From Channallabes apus (lineage: Eukaryota; Chordata; Actinopteri; Siluriformes; Clariidae), in the NCBI GenBank assembly GCA_030522415.1, contig CM060124.1, positions 24,042,454 through 24,106,453 of the forward strand: DNA of 64,000 nucleotides, read 5' to 3'. Positions 9,916-21,195 of this stretch are shown here, piece after piece (the stretch's first letter is position 1; every line of letters begins with the position of its first letter). The notes under the pieces were generated by a model. That model was not told the DNA's origin. It saw nothing but the letters and a program-made list of their open reading frames with translations, and searched no databases. The position numbers and the translations under genes are program-made.

Positions 9916-10390
9916 GTAAAGCTTAAAATTTAACTTCTACTTGGGTTTGTTTTCGTTATATTTTTGATGTTTTCGCTGATAGTCAAATTGGCATAACAAA
10001 TTGATTAATGGCGCATAATATCTGGAACAAATATCTGTCCATACGGATCAGTGTGTCTTTAGTCATTTAACCAGCATAATGTCCCACATCAAAGATCTGA
10101 TGGGGCACAAATCACTTATCACAACTGTGTATAGATGCAGCAGCAGAGACAGATTTAATCCCCATAAACATTCACACTTGAAAACAAAACTAACAGAACT
10201 AAAGAGTTCTAGAGTGTTAGTGCCTGTTATCACAGGGCAGGAATCACCTACAGGATACTACTGTATTTTTACTGCTCATATTTTTCACCCTAGTTTCATT
10301 TGGTTTTACGCGATTTCATGTGTTATTTGTGTGTGTCTGTGTGTGTACAGTGTGTGTGTGAGTGCGAGAGATAGAGTGAGAGCGCGTGCA
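9916..10390 (+). repeat. Local direct duplication, unit 2
   Basis: Diverged copy of 9312-9735, in the same orientation. The tRNA-Ile pseudogene lies between the two units and is not repeated after unit 2. Confidence 0.85.
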
Positions 10391-10729
10391 CGAGAGAGGG
10401 CTTTCATGCTGATTTATCCAAGGTTACTAAAACCTGGCTTACTACCTATAAAAAATATTTCAATTTAACTCATGGGTCTCAATCACAGATGACACGACAA
10501 AATATATACTCTGAAAATATAAAATATAAAAATATATACAAAAACATAAATACTAATGTTATCATGGTGTAAATTATTAACATTAGGTTAGGTCCTGCCC
10601 TTATTTAATTCATATTATAATTACTTTTACATAGTATAGTTACTGGACTGACATGACCAAAAACTAGCTATTTCATTTAGCCTTTCTAAAATCAACCCAT
10701 CTATCATTTATAATCAGAAAACATAAAAC
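10391..10729. other. Unassigned AT-rich stretch
   Basis: Nothing supported beyond low-complexity AT-rich sequence. Confidence 0.5.
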
Positions 10730-10935
10730 ATATTATGATCTGTTCAACAGCCCATCTGTTTTAATTTAGTTTGTATTTTTTATTATTCATAAGACAACCT
10801 TTCAGTTTTGTAAATATTTTAGTTATAGTGTGTTAAGTCTTACTTTAGGTTAAACGTTTGAGAATTTGACCATCCAGCTTAGATAAATGTTACGTCATTG
10901 ATTGATAAAATCTGGATTAAGGATATTTTATTATA

Positions 10936-10991
<56 letters not shown>

Positions 10992-11065
10992 TTTTTTTTA
11001 GTTTCCCCCTGAGGGATTGCCACCTTATTGTGGTCAGGGGGTTTGCGTGCCTCACCACAATTCAG
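10730..11065 (+). repeat. Interspersed repeat, copy 1 (inverted partner at 21180-21500)
   Basis: It shares with 21180-21500, inverted, the blocks GATAAAATCTGGATTAAGGA, GAGGGATTGCCACCTTATTG and GGGGTTTGCGTGCCTCA. A (TA)n run and a T-run (10940-11000) interrupt this copy. The second block resembles the 5' region of a repeat widespread in fish, but I cannot name the class. Confidence 0.7.
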
Positions 11066-11419
11066 CAAATAGAATACTGTTACTATTAGGGTTGTGTACC
11101 GAACACCGGTGCCAATACGGCACCGGTACCTATAGAACCGGTATGTACCAGACCGAAACAGAACGCGAATTTCGGTGCCTCATTTCGGTGCCACTTAAAT
11201 GCCTGAACTGTCGATTGAAATATTTGTTCTCTAGATTCATATATTTTTGTAGATTAATTGTTTATTAGATTAAATAAAAAAATTAAAAGCACAAATTATC
11301 CGGAAATGAGAGACCATCCGACATGCGCGTGAATGCAGTAACTAACGTTACACTCGCTCTGACGGCAGCAGGCGGTCTACCGATAGCTTAGCATGCTAAA
11401 TTAAACAACTCTCGTTAAA

Positions 11420-11665
11420 ATGCCTAAAACTAAACAGTCGAAAGTGTGGCTGTATTTCACAAGAAAGGATTCTGGCACCGCGACGTGCAGCGAATGTTTC
11501 ATAGCAGTTGCGTGTAAAGGCGGAAACACGTCAAATCTAATGAAACATTCGAGGGCAGACGGAATGAAGTTAAAAACAGAGGGAGGCACCGTGTTTAACA
11601 GCTTGTGGACAACAGCTGGCGCTATCAGTGTGGACGACCCTCAGTCCCAGTCATACCAACTGTAG
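11420..11665 (+). pseudogene. BED zinc-finger N-terminus of a hAT transposase
   Basis: An 81-codon ORF opens with a BED-type finger: SKVWLYFTRKDSGTATCSEC, then a stretch ending SNLMKH, giving the Cys-x2-Cys pair and one His. The second zinc-binding His expected after LMKH is not obvious. The ORF stops at 11665 just before the nested L2, and no DDE core follows after 16.66 kb. The element is therefore a transposase-deficient derivative that kept its DNA-binding exon. Confidence 0.7.
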
Positions 11666-12428
11666 CTAAAAGGAGTCACAGATTATTCAATTCAATTCAA
11701 TTCAATTAAATTTTATTTATATAGCGCTTTTAACAATGGTCATTGTCTCAAAGCAGCTTCACAAAAATTAAAGAAATGTAAGAAATCATAATAATAATAA
11801 TAAATAAATAAAATAATAATAATAATAGAAAATAAATAAATAAAAACAAATAGTAATAATTATAGAAAAGAAAATAATTGGAAGTGTGGATGTGTGAGAA
11901 AAATGTGCAGATAATAATGAGACGAATGAATGAAATTTCTCTGATGAGCAAGCCAAGGGTGACGGCGACGGTGGCAAGGAAAAACTCCCTGAGATGGCAT
12001 TAGGAAGAAACCTTGAGAGGAACCAGACTCAACAGGGAACCCATCCTCATCTGGGCGATAACAGATAGAAATGATATAACATCTTGTGTGTTGTGCAGGT
12101 GAAAATTCAATATGACAGAAATTATTTAAATTGACATGAATACCAGTTCAGCATAGGGACGAGTCAGTAGGTGCAGAGGGCAGATGAGGTCTGGATCACT
12201 GGAAGCACAGGAGCAGCATGTGTAGCTCCAACCATCATAAAGCTGAATCCAGCTGGAGCTGGTCCTTCTCTGGATGCCTCAGGAACCTCGCAGGGTCGGC
12301 CTTTGTCTACTGAAGCTGGCAAAATCTCCCGATGCCTCGGGATGGGTAGAGAAATACAGAACAGATGGGGAGAATTAGCGTAGTTGCCATTCGGTATAGG
12401 TGTACTGGAGTATGAGTACTGGGATGAG

Positions 12429-15340
12429 TTATGTGTTTGCCAGATTAAAAAGATGCGTCTTGAGTCTACTTTTGAACTGAGAAACCGTGTCTGCTCCCCG
12501 AACACTGTCTGGAAGGCTATTCCAAAGCTTTGGAGCTAAATATGAAAAAGCCCTACCCCCTTTTGTAGATTTTGAAATTCTGGGAACTACCAGAAGTCCG
12601 GAGCTTTGTGATCTTAAGGCGCGTGGTGGATTGTAGCGCATCAGAAGACTGGTTAGGTATGTGGGAGCTAAACCATTTAAGGCCTTGTATGTAAGTAATA
12701 CTATTTTGTAATTTATTCTAAACTGAACAGGTAGCCAGTGCAGGGATGATAATATTGGGGTTATATGATCATATTTTCTGGATCTAGTGAGAACCCTGGC
12801 AGCTGCATTTTGGATTAACTGAAGCTTGTTTATTGAGGATGCAGGACAACCACCTAGTAATGCATTACAATAGTCCTGTCTGGAGGTCATGAATGCATGA
12901 ACTAGTTTTTCTGCATCAGATACGGATAAGATGTTCCTAAGTTTAGCAATATTTCGAAGATGGAAAAAGGCTGTTTTTGTGATATTTGAAATGTGATTTT
13001 CAAAAGACAAGTTACTGTCTAATATTACGCCCAGGTCTTTTACTGCTGAGCTGGTAATAACAGTACATCCTTCTAAGCGCAAGCTGAATTGTGAAAGCTG
13101 TTGTGTGCTGGTTTTTGGGCCAATAAGTAATATCTCTGTCTTATCTGAATTTAATAAAAGAAAGTTATTGGTCATCCAATCTTTTATGTCCTGGACACAC
13201 TCAGTTAATCTAGACAACTTAGGTATTTCGTCTGGTTTAGTTGAGATATATAATTGGGTATCATCAGCATAACAATGGAAACTAATCTCATGTCTTCTAA
13301 AACTGACCCTTGTGGGACCCCATATTTCACTGGCATTACACCAGACGGTTCTCCATTTAGATCTACAAAATGGTAGCGATCAGACAGGTAAGATCTAAAC
13401 CATTTTAATGCCTGTCCCTGAATACCTATATAATTTTGTAAGCGATCTATGAGAATATTATGATCTATAGTGTCGAATGCAGCACTAAGATCAAGCAGGA
13501 CTAGCAATGAGATGCAGCCTTGGTCTGAAGCTAAAAACAAGTCGTTTGTAATCTTAACTAGTGCAGTTTCTGTGCTATGATGGGGCCTGAAACCTGACTG
13601 AAATTCTTCAAGGATGTTGTTATCCTGCAAGAATGTGCAAACTTGAGCTGATACTACTTTTTCTAGTATTTTTGATATGAACGGGAGGTTTGAAATCGGT
13701 CTGTAATTTGTTATTTCATTCGCATCCAAATTAGATTTTTTAAGAAGCGGCTTAATAACTGCTAACTTGAAAGGTTTAGGGACGTGACCTAGATGTAATG
13801 AAGAATTAATAATGTTTAGGAGTGGCTCTCCAACCGTAAGCATCACTTCTTTTAAAAATCTGGTTGGGATTGGGTCTAACAGGCACGTTGTTGATTTAGC
13901 CGAGGTGATGAGTTTATACAGCTCTTCCTGTCCTATACCTGTAAAGCAGTGAAAATCTAAATGTGAAGCTATAGGCTGAACTGCGTCGTGAGATACTATT
14001 AGAGGTTGAACCTCCATTATTTTCTTCCTGATATTATTGTTTTTTTCATTAAAGAAGTCCATAAAGTCTTCACTTCTAAACTGTGATGGGATACTCTCTG
14101 CGGGCATCTTAGGTTTTGTTAGGCGAGCCACTGTACTAAATAAGAACCTGGGATTGTTTTGGTTTCTTGCTATCAGTTGGCTAAGATGCTCGGTCCTAGC
14201 AGTTTTTAGAGCCTGTCTATAGCTGCACATACTGTCTTTATACGCAATTCGAAAAACATCTAATTTAGTTTTCCTCCATTTTCGCTCGAGGTTACGGGTT
14301 GCTCTCTTTAGGGCGCGAGTATGACTGTTGTACCACGGTGCAAATGTTTTATCTCTGACTTTTTTTAATCTGATGGGAGCAACAGTGTCTAATGTACTGG
14401 TAAGTATAGTGCCCATGCTGCTAGTCACTTCATCTAGATCATCTGCATTTAGGGGTCTAATAAGAAATTGGGACAGATCCGGCAGATTACTTGTGAATCT
14501 GTCTTTAGTAGTGGGATTCATATTTTTAACAGATTGATAACGTGGGGAGACACAGCTAATCTGTTCTACGGGTAGAGTATATGTCAGGAGGTGATGATCT
14601 GTGATATCATTACTTTGAGGTATGATCTCTATATTAGAGACATCTATACCATGGGATATAATTAAATCTAGCGTATGATTAAAGCGGTGAGTTGCTCCAA
14701 TTATATTTTGCTTAACCCCAAAGGAATTTAGTAAATCCATAAATGTGAGTGCTAAAGCGTCGTTAGCATCATCTACATGAATGTTAAAGTCTCCTACTAT
14801 CAACACTTTGTCAGAGTTAACCAATAGGTCTGATAGCAGATGTCCAAATTCTTTAAGAAAATCGCCATATGGCCCCGGGGGTCTGTACACGGTGGCCAGG
14901 GTAAAATATAGCAAGGGTTTATTACGTATTTCATTTAGTGCAACATTAATGATAAGCACTTCAAATGAATTAAACCTGGGCCTTATTTTCTGGGTAACAG
15001 TGAGTACATCATTGTAGATAGTGGCGACACCACCACCGCGACCAATTAGACGGGGCTCGTGCTTATAGAAATATCCTGACGGAGTAGACTCATTCAGACC
15101 AAAATATTCATTTGCTTTAAGCCAGGTTTCGGTGAGACAGAGTGCGTCAAGGCAATAATCTGAGATGATTTCATTAACAATAAGTGCTTTAGGCGCAAGG
15201 GATCTAATGTTGAGTAGTCCAAATTTTAGAGGTGGATTTTCACTACTTATTTTGCCTTTTTCTGGTTTTATGGTTATCAGATTGTTTCGGGCAAATTTAA
15301 CAAATTTATTCTTTTTTCTCAGTATTCGGGGAACAGACAC
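12429..15340 (-). pseudogene. L2 ORF2: endonuclease-reverse transcriptase (broken)
   Basis: The first 711 codons (15340-13205) hold an APE-type endonuclease at residues ~40-260: [30 protein letters not shown] and TDHHLL motifs. RT follows from ~480: [49 protein letters not shown]. Right after GSVL about 18 residues present in the copy at 3.6-5.0 kb are deleted. The downstream catalytic block (CYADDTQLY) is thrown into another frame. The C-terminal 262 codons (13217-12429, starting [14 protein letters not shown]) remain open. Only this one deletion/frameshift separates it from a full-length ORF2, so the copy is fairly young but inactive for RT. Confidence 0.9.
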
Positions 15341-15436
15341 AGCTTCTATAGGACAAGCTATGTGTGTGCGTCTATCACTACGGTGAGTTGTGATGTGTCT
15401 AATATGTTTGGAATCTACAGTATGACTTACCGCCAG

Positions 15437-16408
15437 TCAGATGGTTCGTAGTGTTCTGGAGATGTTGTCAGAGAGGACCGCTGCTCCAGCTCTGCTAGGG
15501 TGTAGGCCATCGGTGTGATAGAGCCTAGGATGCTCCCAGAAAACATTCCAGTTATCAACAAAGCGTAATTTCTGTTGTTGACACCAAGATTGTAACCATT
15601 CATTAAAAGCAAATAATCTACTGAACTTCTCGATTCCTCGCTGAAATGTGGGAAGCGGTCCAGATACGATGATCCTTGTCGTGGGTGATGTGCTGCGGAC
15701 CTTCTCGACCAGGCTCCTGAAGTCCTTCTTTAGGATCTCCGTCTGCCTCAGCCTGGTGTCGTTCGTGCCGGCATGAAGGACCACAGCTCCAATGTTCTTC
15801 CTCAGGGCAGCAGGCACCTGTGCAGCAACATCAAGAACACGTGCACCAGGTAAACAGCGTGTGTGCACCTTACCTTTAGCCGTGGTAGCACGGACATGAC
15901 GAACGATGGAGTCTCCGATGACCAGGACGTCGTGTGCCGTCTCGCGGAGAGGAGCGAAGCGGTTTTGGGTCGAGATGTCGAAGACGGGTGGTGGTGGTGG
16001 AGGGGGAGAGGTCCTCGCCCGGGGCTTGGCGTGCTTCTTCCGCCGCTGCTGTATCCAGGGTCCGTGGTATCCCGGCGCCGGGGTGTAGGAACACTGGGCG
16101 GGCTGCGTCCTTGGTGTGTTAGACCTGGGCAGAGAAACACGCGGGGTTGAGGTTGTCGGAGAGATTGTGTCACGCCGAGAATTTACCTGGGACAGGTGAG
16201 CGTCGGTCCGCGTCGATTCCAGCGTGGCTTTCCACTGCTGTAGCCGGGCCAGCTTCACCTGTAGCTCACGGATCAGCTTCTCCATGGCCTCCACCTCCAA
16301 ATCCACCGAGTGCAGCTCCAATGTCTCCTCACCTGCACTCAGAGGCAGAATCACAACCGACATGGTGTCTAAACACGGAAAATAATCAGTGTGAGGAAGC
16401 GAAAACAA
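15437..16408 (-). CDS. L2 ORF1: coiled-coil / SGNH esterase protein
   Basis: A 323-codon intact ORF. Residues ~35-65 (leucine- and glutamate-rich, VEAMEKLIRELQVKLARLQ) form a likely coiled coil. A basic, Ser/Pro-rich linker with a PPPPPPP run follows. From ~160 an SGNH/GDSL-type hydrolase domain appears: block I VLVIGDSIVRH (nucleophile Ser), block III HAGTNDTRL, and block V YHTDGLHPS with the Asp-x-x-His pair. Esterase-type ORF1 proteins are known from CR1/L2-clade LINEs. Their exact role in retrotransposition is not settled. All catalytic positions are present. An alternative start is the Met at residue 16 (MSVVILPLSAGE). Confidence 0.88.
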   Translation of the reverse strand: MFSLPHTDYFPCLDTMSVVILPLSAGEETLELHSVDLEVEAMEKLIRELQVKLARLQQWKATLESTRTDAHLSQVNSRRDTISPTTSTPRVSLPRSNTPRTQPAQCSYTPAPGYHGPWIQQRRKKHAKPRARTSPPPPPPPVFDISTQNRFAPLRETAHDVLVIGDSIVRHVRATTAKGKVHTRCLPGARVLDVAAQVPAALRKNIGAVVLHAGTNDTRLRQTEILKKDFRSLVEKVRSTSPTTRIIVSGPLPTFQRGIEKFSRLFAFNEWLQSWCQQQKLRFVDNWNVFWEHPRLYHTDGLHPSRAGAAVLSDNISRTLRTI

Positions 16409-17215
16409 ACTTTACAAACAAACAAACAAACGTGATAGCCAGGCTAGCGGGCTAGCGATGCTAATGCTAATTAGTGATGCTAATGCCGGCTAAAAGCGGT
16501 GTGCTGCAAAACAATTAAAACTTAACGATACAACACGCGTTTCGAGTAAATATATTATAAGATACTTATCCGTTTTATGTACACTCTTCGTAAGGGGACG
16601 AAAAAGTTTAAAAGTTGGTCAGTATGGTGGAGCTCGGAAAAAAGCAGCGTCTCAGCGTCCTCGTATAAGGGTTGCCAGATCAGTCTGATTATGATGCCGA
16701 CAGCAGACTTTCCGCAGGTTAGTAGTAGGATAATGTAATGTTAATAGCAAAATGCAAATCTTGCATTCATGCTAACAAATAGTCGAACTATTTGTAAAAA
16801 ACTAATGTAACATGGATTCTGTTTATAATTATGGCTTTCCAGCCTGTACTAGTAACACTACAACAGTGACCCCATTTACTATTGTAAAGAAGGCTATGCA
16901 TGTCCTGTGCAGGGCAATAAGTCAGGAAAGGAGTCGTATTTTGACAGAAAAGGCAAATATGGTGAAATTTCTGCAAAAGAATTGCTAAAATGTGAAGCTT
17001 ACATATTCATATATACTTTAAACTTTTAATATATTGTTAAATTTTAAGCATAAAATTTTTTGTTCAATAAAAATTCATTCTTGAGTCATCCACTATAATT
17101 TTTTGGCTTAAAAGTATCGGTTCAGGCACCGTTTTGGCACCGGTACCGTTTTCAAAGTATCGATTTAGCACCGGTATCGAAAAAAACCCAATCGATACCC
17201 AACCCTAGTTCCTGT

Positions 17216-18293
17216 ACAGTAAGCCTAGGGAAAAACAGTGCTCGAACATGATGCCCCCTTCAAATTTCTGACTGCGCCCCCCTCCCCCCACCCCGTGTTG
17301 TCTGGTATAGAACGGCGCTGCCTCTGACCGTCTTTTGTCTTGTAAATAAGTATTCTCACTCACCTTCCAATCCCCCCAGCGCACACACTCTGTTTGTACT
17401 GTAAACTGTAACTGTGTTTGCTAGGGCACTTGGTTATACACAGTACTTTAATGTATGGAACACTTACTTAACTTACTGGTTTGGTTTAAACATCGCTTAT
17501 TACCTTATTCAGCAAAATAAATTCATTATTAACGTATTGAAGTATTTTAGTTAAGGACAAAAACTGTGCTTGTGTTTAGAACTGCTGAACAGCCGAAAAC
17601 ACACACACACACACACACACACAGAGCAATTAACACCATGTCCTACTCAGGAGTGGAAGGTGAGAAACCTCAATGGAGAATACCAAGTTTGTCGTTGCTC
17701 TTTTGGAGTTCTTAAAACCCAAAACATTTATTTATACTGAGAAAAAATTATTATGGGTCACATAATCACAAACACAAATACATATAATCAAGTGTTTAAC
17801 TGGTTTCATTTGTTTCTATGATCAATAATTATTATTATTATTATGTTCAGCCCAACTCTTTGACTATTTAAAACAAAGTTGTGTCCCATTTTTTGCCCAT
17901 TGAAGTTGTTTGTTCAACTAAACAATTTTTAAATACCCAAACAATCCCCCAAAATTAAAACACGCAAACATGACTTTAACAATTCAATTTATTCTTCCAA
18001 AACTAGTCAAAGTTAAAAGAGTAATTTATATAAAACAGATGAATACATGTTGTCTTTTTGCTTAAAGTTCATTAAACTACCCGGATACACCAGCTGCTTA
18101 TAAGTCTCTATCTATAGTCCTTTTACATTAAAATATTACTTTTTCAAATATCAAAACTATTAAACATGGAACAGTTGAAGTCTTTGTTTCCCCCAAAGTA
18201 CTGTATCAGACATTTTGCAGTTCTGTGTTCAGAATATACAGTAGACCTGATCAAACATCATTCTAAAGCTGTCGGACTGTGACGTCATCCCTC
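17216..18293. other. Mostly anonymous; possible 3' UTR of the 18.3-kb exon
   Basis: A (CA)n run lies near 17598-17624. On the minus strand an AATAAA signal (17988-17993) sits about 300 bp past the stop codon at 18294, so the right part could be the 3' UTR of the candidate minus-strand gene. Confidence 0.35.
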
Positions 18294-18395
18294 CTACAGC
18301 TCCCTCAACAGCTTGTTCAGGCTCCTCCAGTCCTGTAGCTCCAAAAGTCCAGCCGTCAGCCGTCTGACCCCCCAATCCTCCACAGCGGGGCTCTG
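18294..18395 (-). CDS. Candidate terminal exon of a host gene
   Basis: On the minus strand a pyrimidine-rich tract (CTCCTGTTGTCTTTAAG) precedes an open exon that begins at 18395 (or 18392 if the alternative CAG acceptor is used). It encodes about 33 residues, including VEDWGVRRLTAGLLELQDW, and ends with a TAG at 18294-18296. Charge and leucine spacing look like a genuine amphipathic helical C-terminus, and base composition is clearly higher in GC than the flanks. I do not recognise the family. With the exon at 24686-24887 and the promoter-like start near 25.0 kb it could form one minus-strand gene, but the phases of the two exons do not join directly, so intervening exons would be needed. Confidence 0.4.
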   Translation of the reverse strand, partial: QSPAVEDWGVRRLTAGLLELQDWRSLNKLLREL

Positions 18396-18469
18396 CTTAA
18401 AGACAACAGGAGAATTTAGTCAAGACAAAGATAAATAAACTTCACAGAACATATAGTTCTAATAAAAAT

Positions 18470-18720
18470 AATATATATTAATAAACCTATTTACAGTGGT
18501 TACAAAATCGGAGCGTCGTATGTAACGTCGCCGCCGCATTACGGGATGTGCATTTGCTGTGCATTTGCTGGCTTTTACCACTGAGTGGCGCTATATAACT
18601 ACAGACTGACGCCTCATGCCTTAGTTCATTCTCTGCCTCAATAATACACGTAATAGCCGATAACATCAAGTGAAACACTGTAGTTGACCGAATTCATAAT
18701 CACAGTACTATAATTATAGT
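18470..18720 (+). repeat. Interspersed repeat, also at 44880-45120
   Basis: Shares GCTGGCTTTTACC, GAGTGGCGCTATATAACTA, GCCTTAGTTC, ATCAAGTGAAACA and GAATTCATAATCACAGTA with the later copy, in the same orientation. No ORF; class unknown. Confidence 0.7.
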
Positions 18721-18837
18721 ACAAATGTAGAATTCAAATTAAATCAAATCTTATTAAGATCAAATTTAAGCACAATAAATATTAACACAGTGAGCCTTTA
18801 GATTTTATCACGTGTAATTAGAAAAGTGTGTAGGGTT

Positions 18838-19483
18838 TTATTTAAATATAAATTTCTAAACCAATAAGATCAAATAACACCAAGTTATTATTATAACAGG
18901 CTTACTTCGTCACTTATCAAAGAAGTACACTTGCTTTCAAAGAAGTCGAGTGGCTTATTAAGGTCTCTGGTGTGCATTGTCTCTAAGTGGCCGCTTGGTG
19001 TAGCGGTTAGAACACTCGGCCAGTGATCTACAAAGCACCGTTTCGAATCCCGAGTGATGTTTTAAAATTGTTTTATTTTAAAACTAAATAAAATGTTTTA
19101 AGTGCGCTTAAGGTAGAGTCTTATAAAGGCTATGTAGACTTATATAGTTTTGTTATATATTTTTTGCACATTAATCTGAGTCCTCATCTGTTAGATCTGT
19201 TTAGTTTTTTTTTTCCTGCCGGGACGAATGCGCGGTTCCATCCCTTTCCCGCCTATTCAGGGAGCCTACGGAGTGAGCGATTAACCATAGTCGAATCGAT
19301 TGGTGTGCGTCCAGCTCACGTTACTCGTGTGCTATTCTTGCCGGCTGGTGATAATTAACGTTAATATGATCTCGGGCTTGCTCACGATGCTCAACATCTA
19401 TAAAAATAGCAAAGTATTGTGTATAGAGTGATAAAAAAAACTATCTAACGCATGTTAGAAAACATAATTTCCTGCATTTTTTT
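18838..19483 (+). repeat. Left arm of a 646-bp inverted repeat
   Basis: Nearly identical, inverted, to 23150-23793 over its whole length, with a 3.67-kb spacer. It includes a tRNA-like unit (18989-19058). The two ends are sharp: AAATATAAATTTCTAAACC on the outside and CCTGCATTTTTT on the inside. Confidence 0.95.
18989..19058 (+). repeat. tRNA-like unit (A and B boxes), copy 1
   Basis: GGTGTAGCGGTTAGAACACTC fits a Pol III A box/D arm, and GTTTCGAATCC fits a B box at normal spacing. The acceptor and T stems do not pair well, so it is tRNA-derived rather than a tRNA gene. Similar units lie on the minus strand at 22568-22640 and 23577-23642. Confidence 0.6.
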
Positions 19484-19493
19484 TCTGCTTCAG

Positions 19494-19583
19494 GAGTCAG
19501 TCTGTTCTGAGACAGTGAGAGTAGAGGAAGTGGGCAGATTCAGAACCAGGGAGGGAGCCGGAGACAGCAGAACAAAGAGATGA
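19494..19583 (+). other. Possible terminal exon (plus strand)
   Basis: A T-rich tract ending TTTTCTGCTTCAG precedes 29 open codons (starting ESVCSETVRVEEVGRF) and a TGA at 19581. AATAAA follows at 19685. The splice signal and poly(A) signal fit a terminal exon, but the residues match nothing I know and the length is short enough for chance. Confidence 0.2.
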
Positions 19584-19800
19584 TATTGCCAGCACCAGCA
19601 CAGGGAGCACAGTTTTTAGTTTAGATCTCATGTTTACATTTTATTGTATGTTGATGGCTTGACTGTAAACAACATAAACAATGCAATAAATTTATAAAAA
19701 TATATATTTATTGTCCCCCCTGCTGTTAAATGAAATTTGCGTTATTTTACGTTAATGTTACGTTATTACATTATTAACGTCGACAGAATAAAGTAAAGTT

Positions 19801-19905
19801 TTATTTCTGGAATTGATGCACGGGCTTCATCTTAGGCTTTTTTTTCTTTCGGTTCTTTCGTTTCTCAGCGCCGGACTGTTGATGTCTCTTTCCAGGACCA
19901 GGCAT
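19801..19905 (-). pseudogene. Possible hAT transposase N-terminal fragment
   Basis: A 34-codon minus ORF begins MPGPGKRHQQSGAEKRKNRK and continues with more lysines. The SGAEKRK motif followed by a basic run resembles the N-terminus of hAT-family proteins with a TTF-type finger. Too short to be sure. Confidence 0.3.
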
Positions 19906-20245
19906 ATCGTTCAATTATTATAATTCTTTTGGCCAAATACTGTAGGCAGCCGTAACAGAGGTGAGGGCGCGCGCGTCATCACGTGTGCTTAGCCGACTCT
20001 GCGTTCACCGTAGACTTCAATATAGACGTTTATATTTTTGTTTATTTGTATATGTATGTTATTAATATTAATTTTTTAGAGATTGTGTGTGTGCGTGCAC
20101 GGAGAGTTTGTGTTGATAAGTGTATGTCGATAAGTTGATAAGTGTATCAGAAAGCACCATTTATCATGAGTCTCAGCTGAACCTAATTCTATACTTGTAA
20201 CAGAAAATGTAGATGCAGATTCCAAATGTGTATTTATATAATAGA

Positions 20246-20252
20246 TAGATAG

Positions 20253-20287
<35 letters not shown>
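20246..20287. repeat. (GT)n microsatellite
   Basis: About 20 uninterrupted GT dinucleotides. Confidence 0.95.
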
Positions 20288-20288
<1 letters not shown>

Positions 20289-20317
20289 GCTCTACGCAGG
20301 GGCAAGAGAGGGCAGCA

Positions 20318-20510
20318 CATGTTAATATATTCCTAAAATGTCTGCACATGTTAATATATTCCTAAAATGTATATATTACAAGTTGATAAACTGATCTGCG
20401 GTAGCGGAAAAATCCGCTGAAAATGACTGCAGCGCACGCGCACACACACACATACACACGCGCGCACACACACACACAGACACACCTCCCTTGAGCCCTG
20501 CGTCTGTCGG
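20318..20510 (+). repeat. Direct repeat, copy 1 (copy 2 at 21040-21195)
   Basis: Contains CACATGTTAATATATTCCTA (itself duplicated here at 20322 and 20345), CTGATCTGCGGTAGCGGAAA, a (CA)n run and CACCTCCCTTGAGCCCT. A diverged third piece is at about 29150-29215. Class unknown. Confidence 0.75.
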
Positions 20511-21039
20511 ATTTCAGCGGTCACGGGGTGGAAAGACTTTGAAGCAGTTTATATATGAATCTAAGCTTGAACTTATCAGCATTGTAAATATATAATACTT
20601 TTCAAATAAAATCGCTATTACTTTGACCCTGAAGTTTAGTTTAGCACACACAAAAAACAGAAAAGTCATTTCTGGTAAATCAACGGAATGTGTAGTATTT
20701 ACAGTAATTCATTAAAAAATGAATATACATTGTACAGTACACGGTAAACACGGGAAAGATTACAAAATGAAAAAACAAACAGTGTCTACTTTATAAACAG
20801 CTTAGTATGTGCGTCGAGATGCTGAAATCCCTTGCATGTTTTTGCTTCCAAGTGGAGAGATATTTGACCGATAGCCTAGAACAAAAGATCTATAGGTGTG
20901 ATCACAACCCCCTCCGACCGACCGTGCCATCAATCACTGACCACCTCAGAAGTTCCCTCCAATGTATGGCTGCAATACTTGTTTTGCAAGTATTTTTAAC
21001 ACCATTCAAAGGCTTACAAGTTCCATTCAACATATGATG
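20511..21039. other. Unassigned stretch
   Basis: AT-rich and without a recognisable gene. A 76-codon plus ORF at 20807-21037 has no known domain. Confidence 0.4.
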
Positions 21040-21195
21040 TCTCCACATGTTAATATATTCCTAAAATTTATATATTACAAGTTGATAAACTGATCTGCGG
21101 TAGCGGAAAAATCCGCTGAAAAAAGCACAGGCTACAGCGCACGCGCGCACACACACAGACACACACACACACACAGACACACCTCCCTTGAGCCC
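21040..21195 (+). repeat. Direct repeat, copy 2
   Basis: Repeats 20340-20505 in the same order and orientation, including the (CA)n run and CACCTCCCTTGAGCCCT. Confidence 0.75.

Larger units (their letters stand above)
11687..16660 (-). mobile_element. L2-type LINE, nearly full length
   Basis: Minus-strand order: 5' UTR (about 16660-16409), ORF1 (16408-15437), ORF2 (15340-12429), 3' UTR and a tail of ATTGA repeats (about 11687-11715, read here as ATTCAATTCAATTC). The 3' UTR matches that of the copy ending at 6040. The 5' boundary is approximate and I could not find the target duplication. It lies inside the hAT element and so is younger than it. Confidence 0.85.
11087..17207 (+). mobile_element. 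hAT element carrying a nested L2
   Basis: Left end TAGGGTTGTGTACCGAAC and right end (minus reading) TAGGGTTGGGTATCGATTGG form imperfect terminal inverted repeats, and subterminal regions repeat ACCGGTACC and ACCGGT words. Flanking octamers GTTACTAT (11079-11086) and GTTCCTGT (17208-17215) agree at 6 of 8 positions, as expected for an old 8-bp hAT target duplication. Apart from the L2 insertion the element is only about 1.2 kb and has lost its catalytic core. Confidence 0.75.

Noticed and set aside
15863..16150. Gly/Trp-rich plus ORFs around 16 kb
   Set aside because: Complement of the polyproline linker of L2 ORF1.
18989..19058. Functional tRNA gene
   Set aside because: A and B boxes are good but the acceptor and T stems do not pair, and the same unit recurs inside a large repeat.
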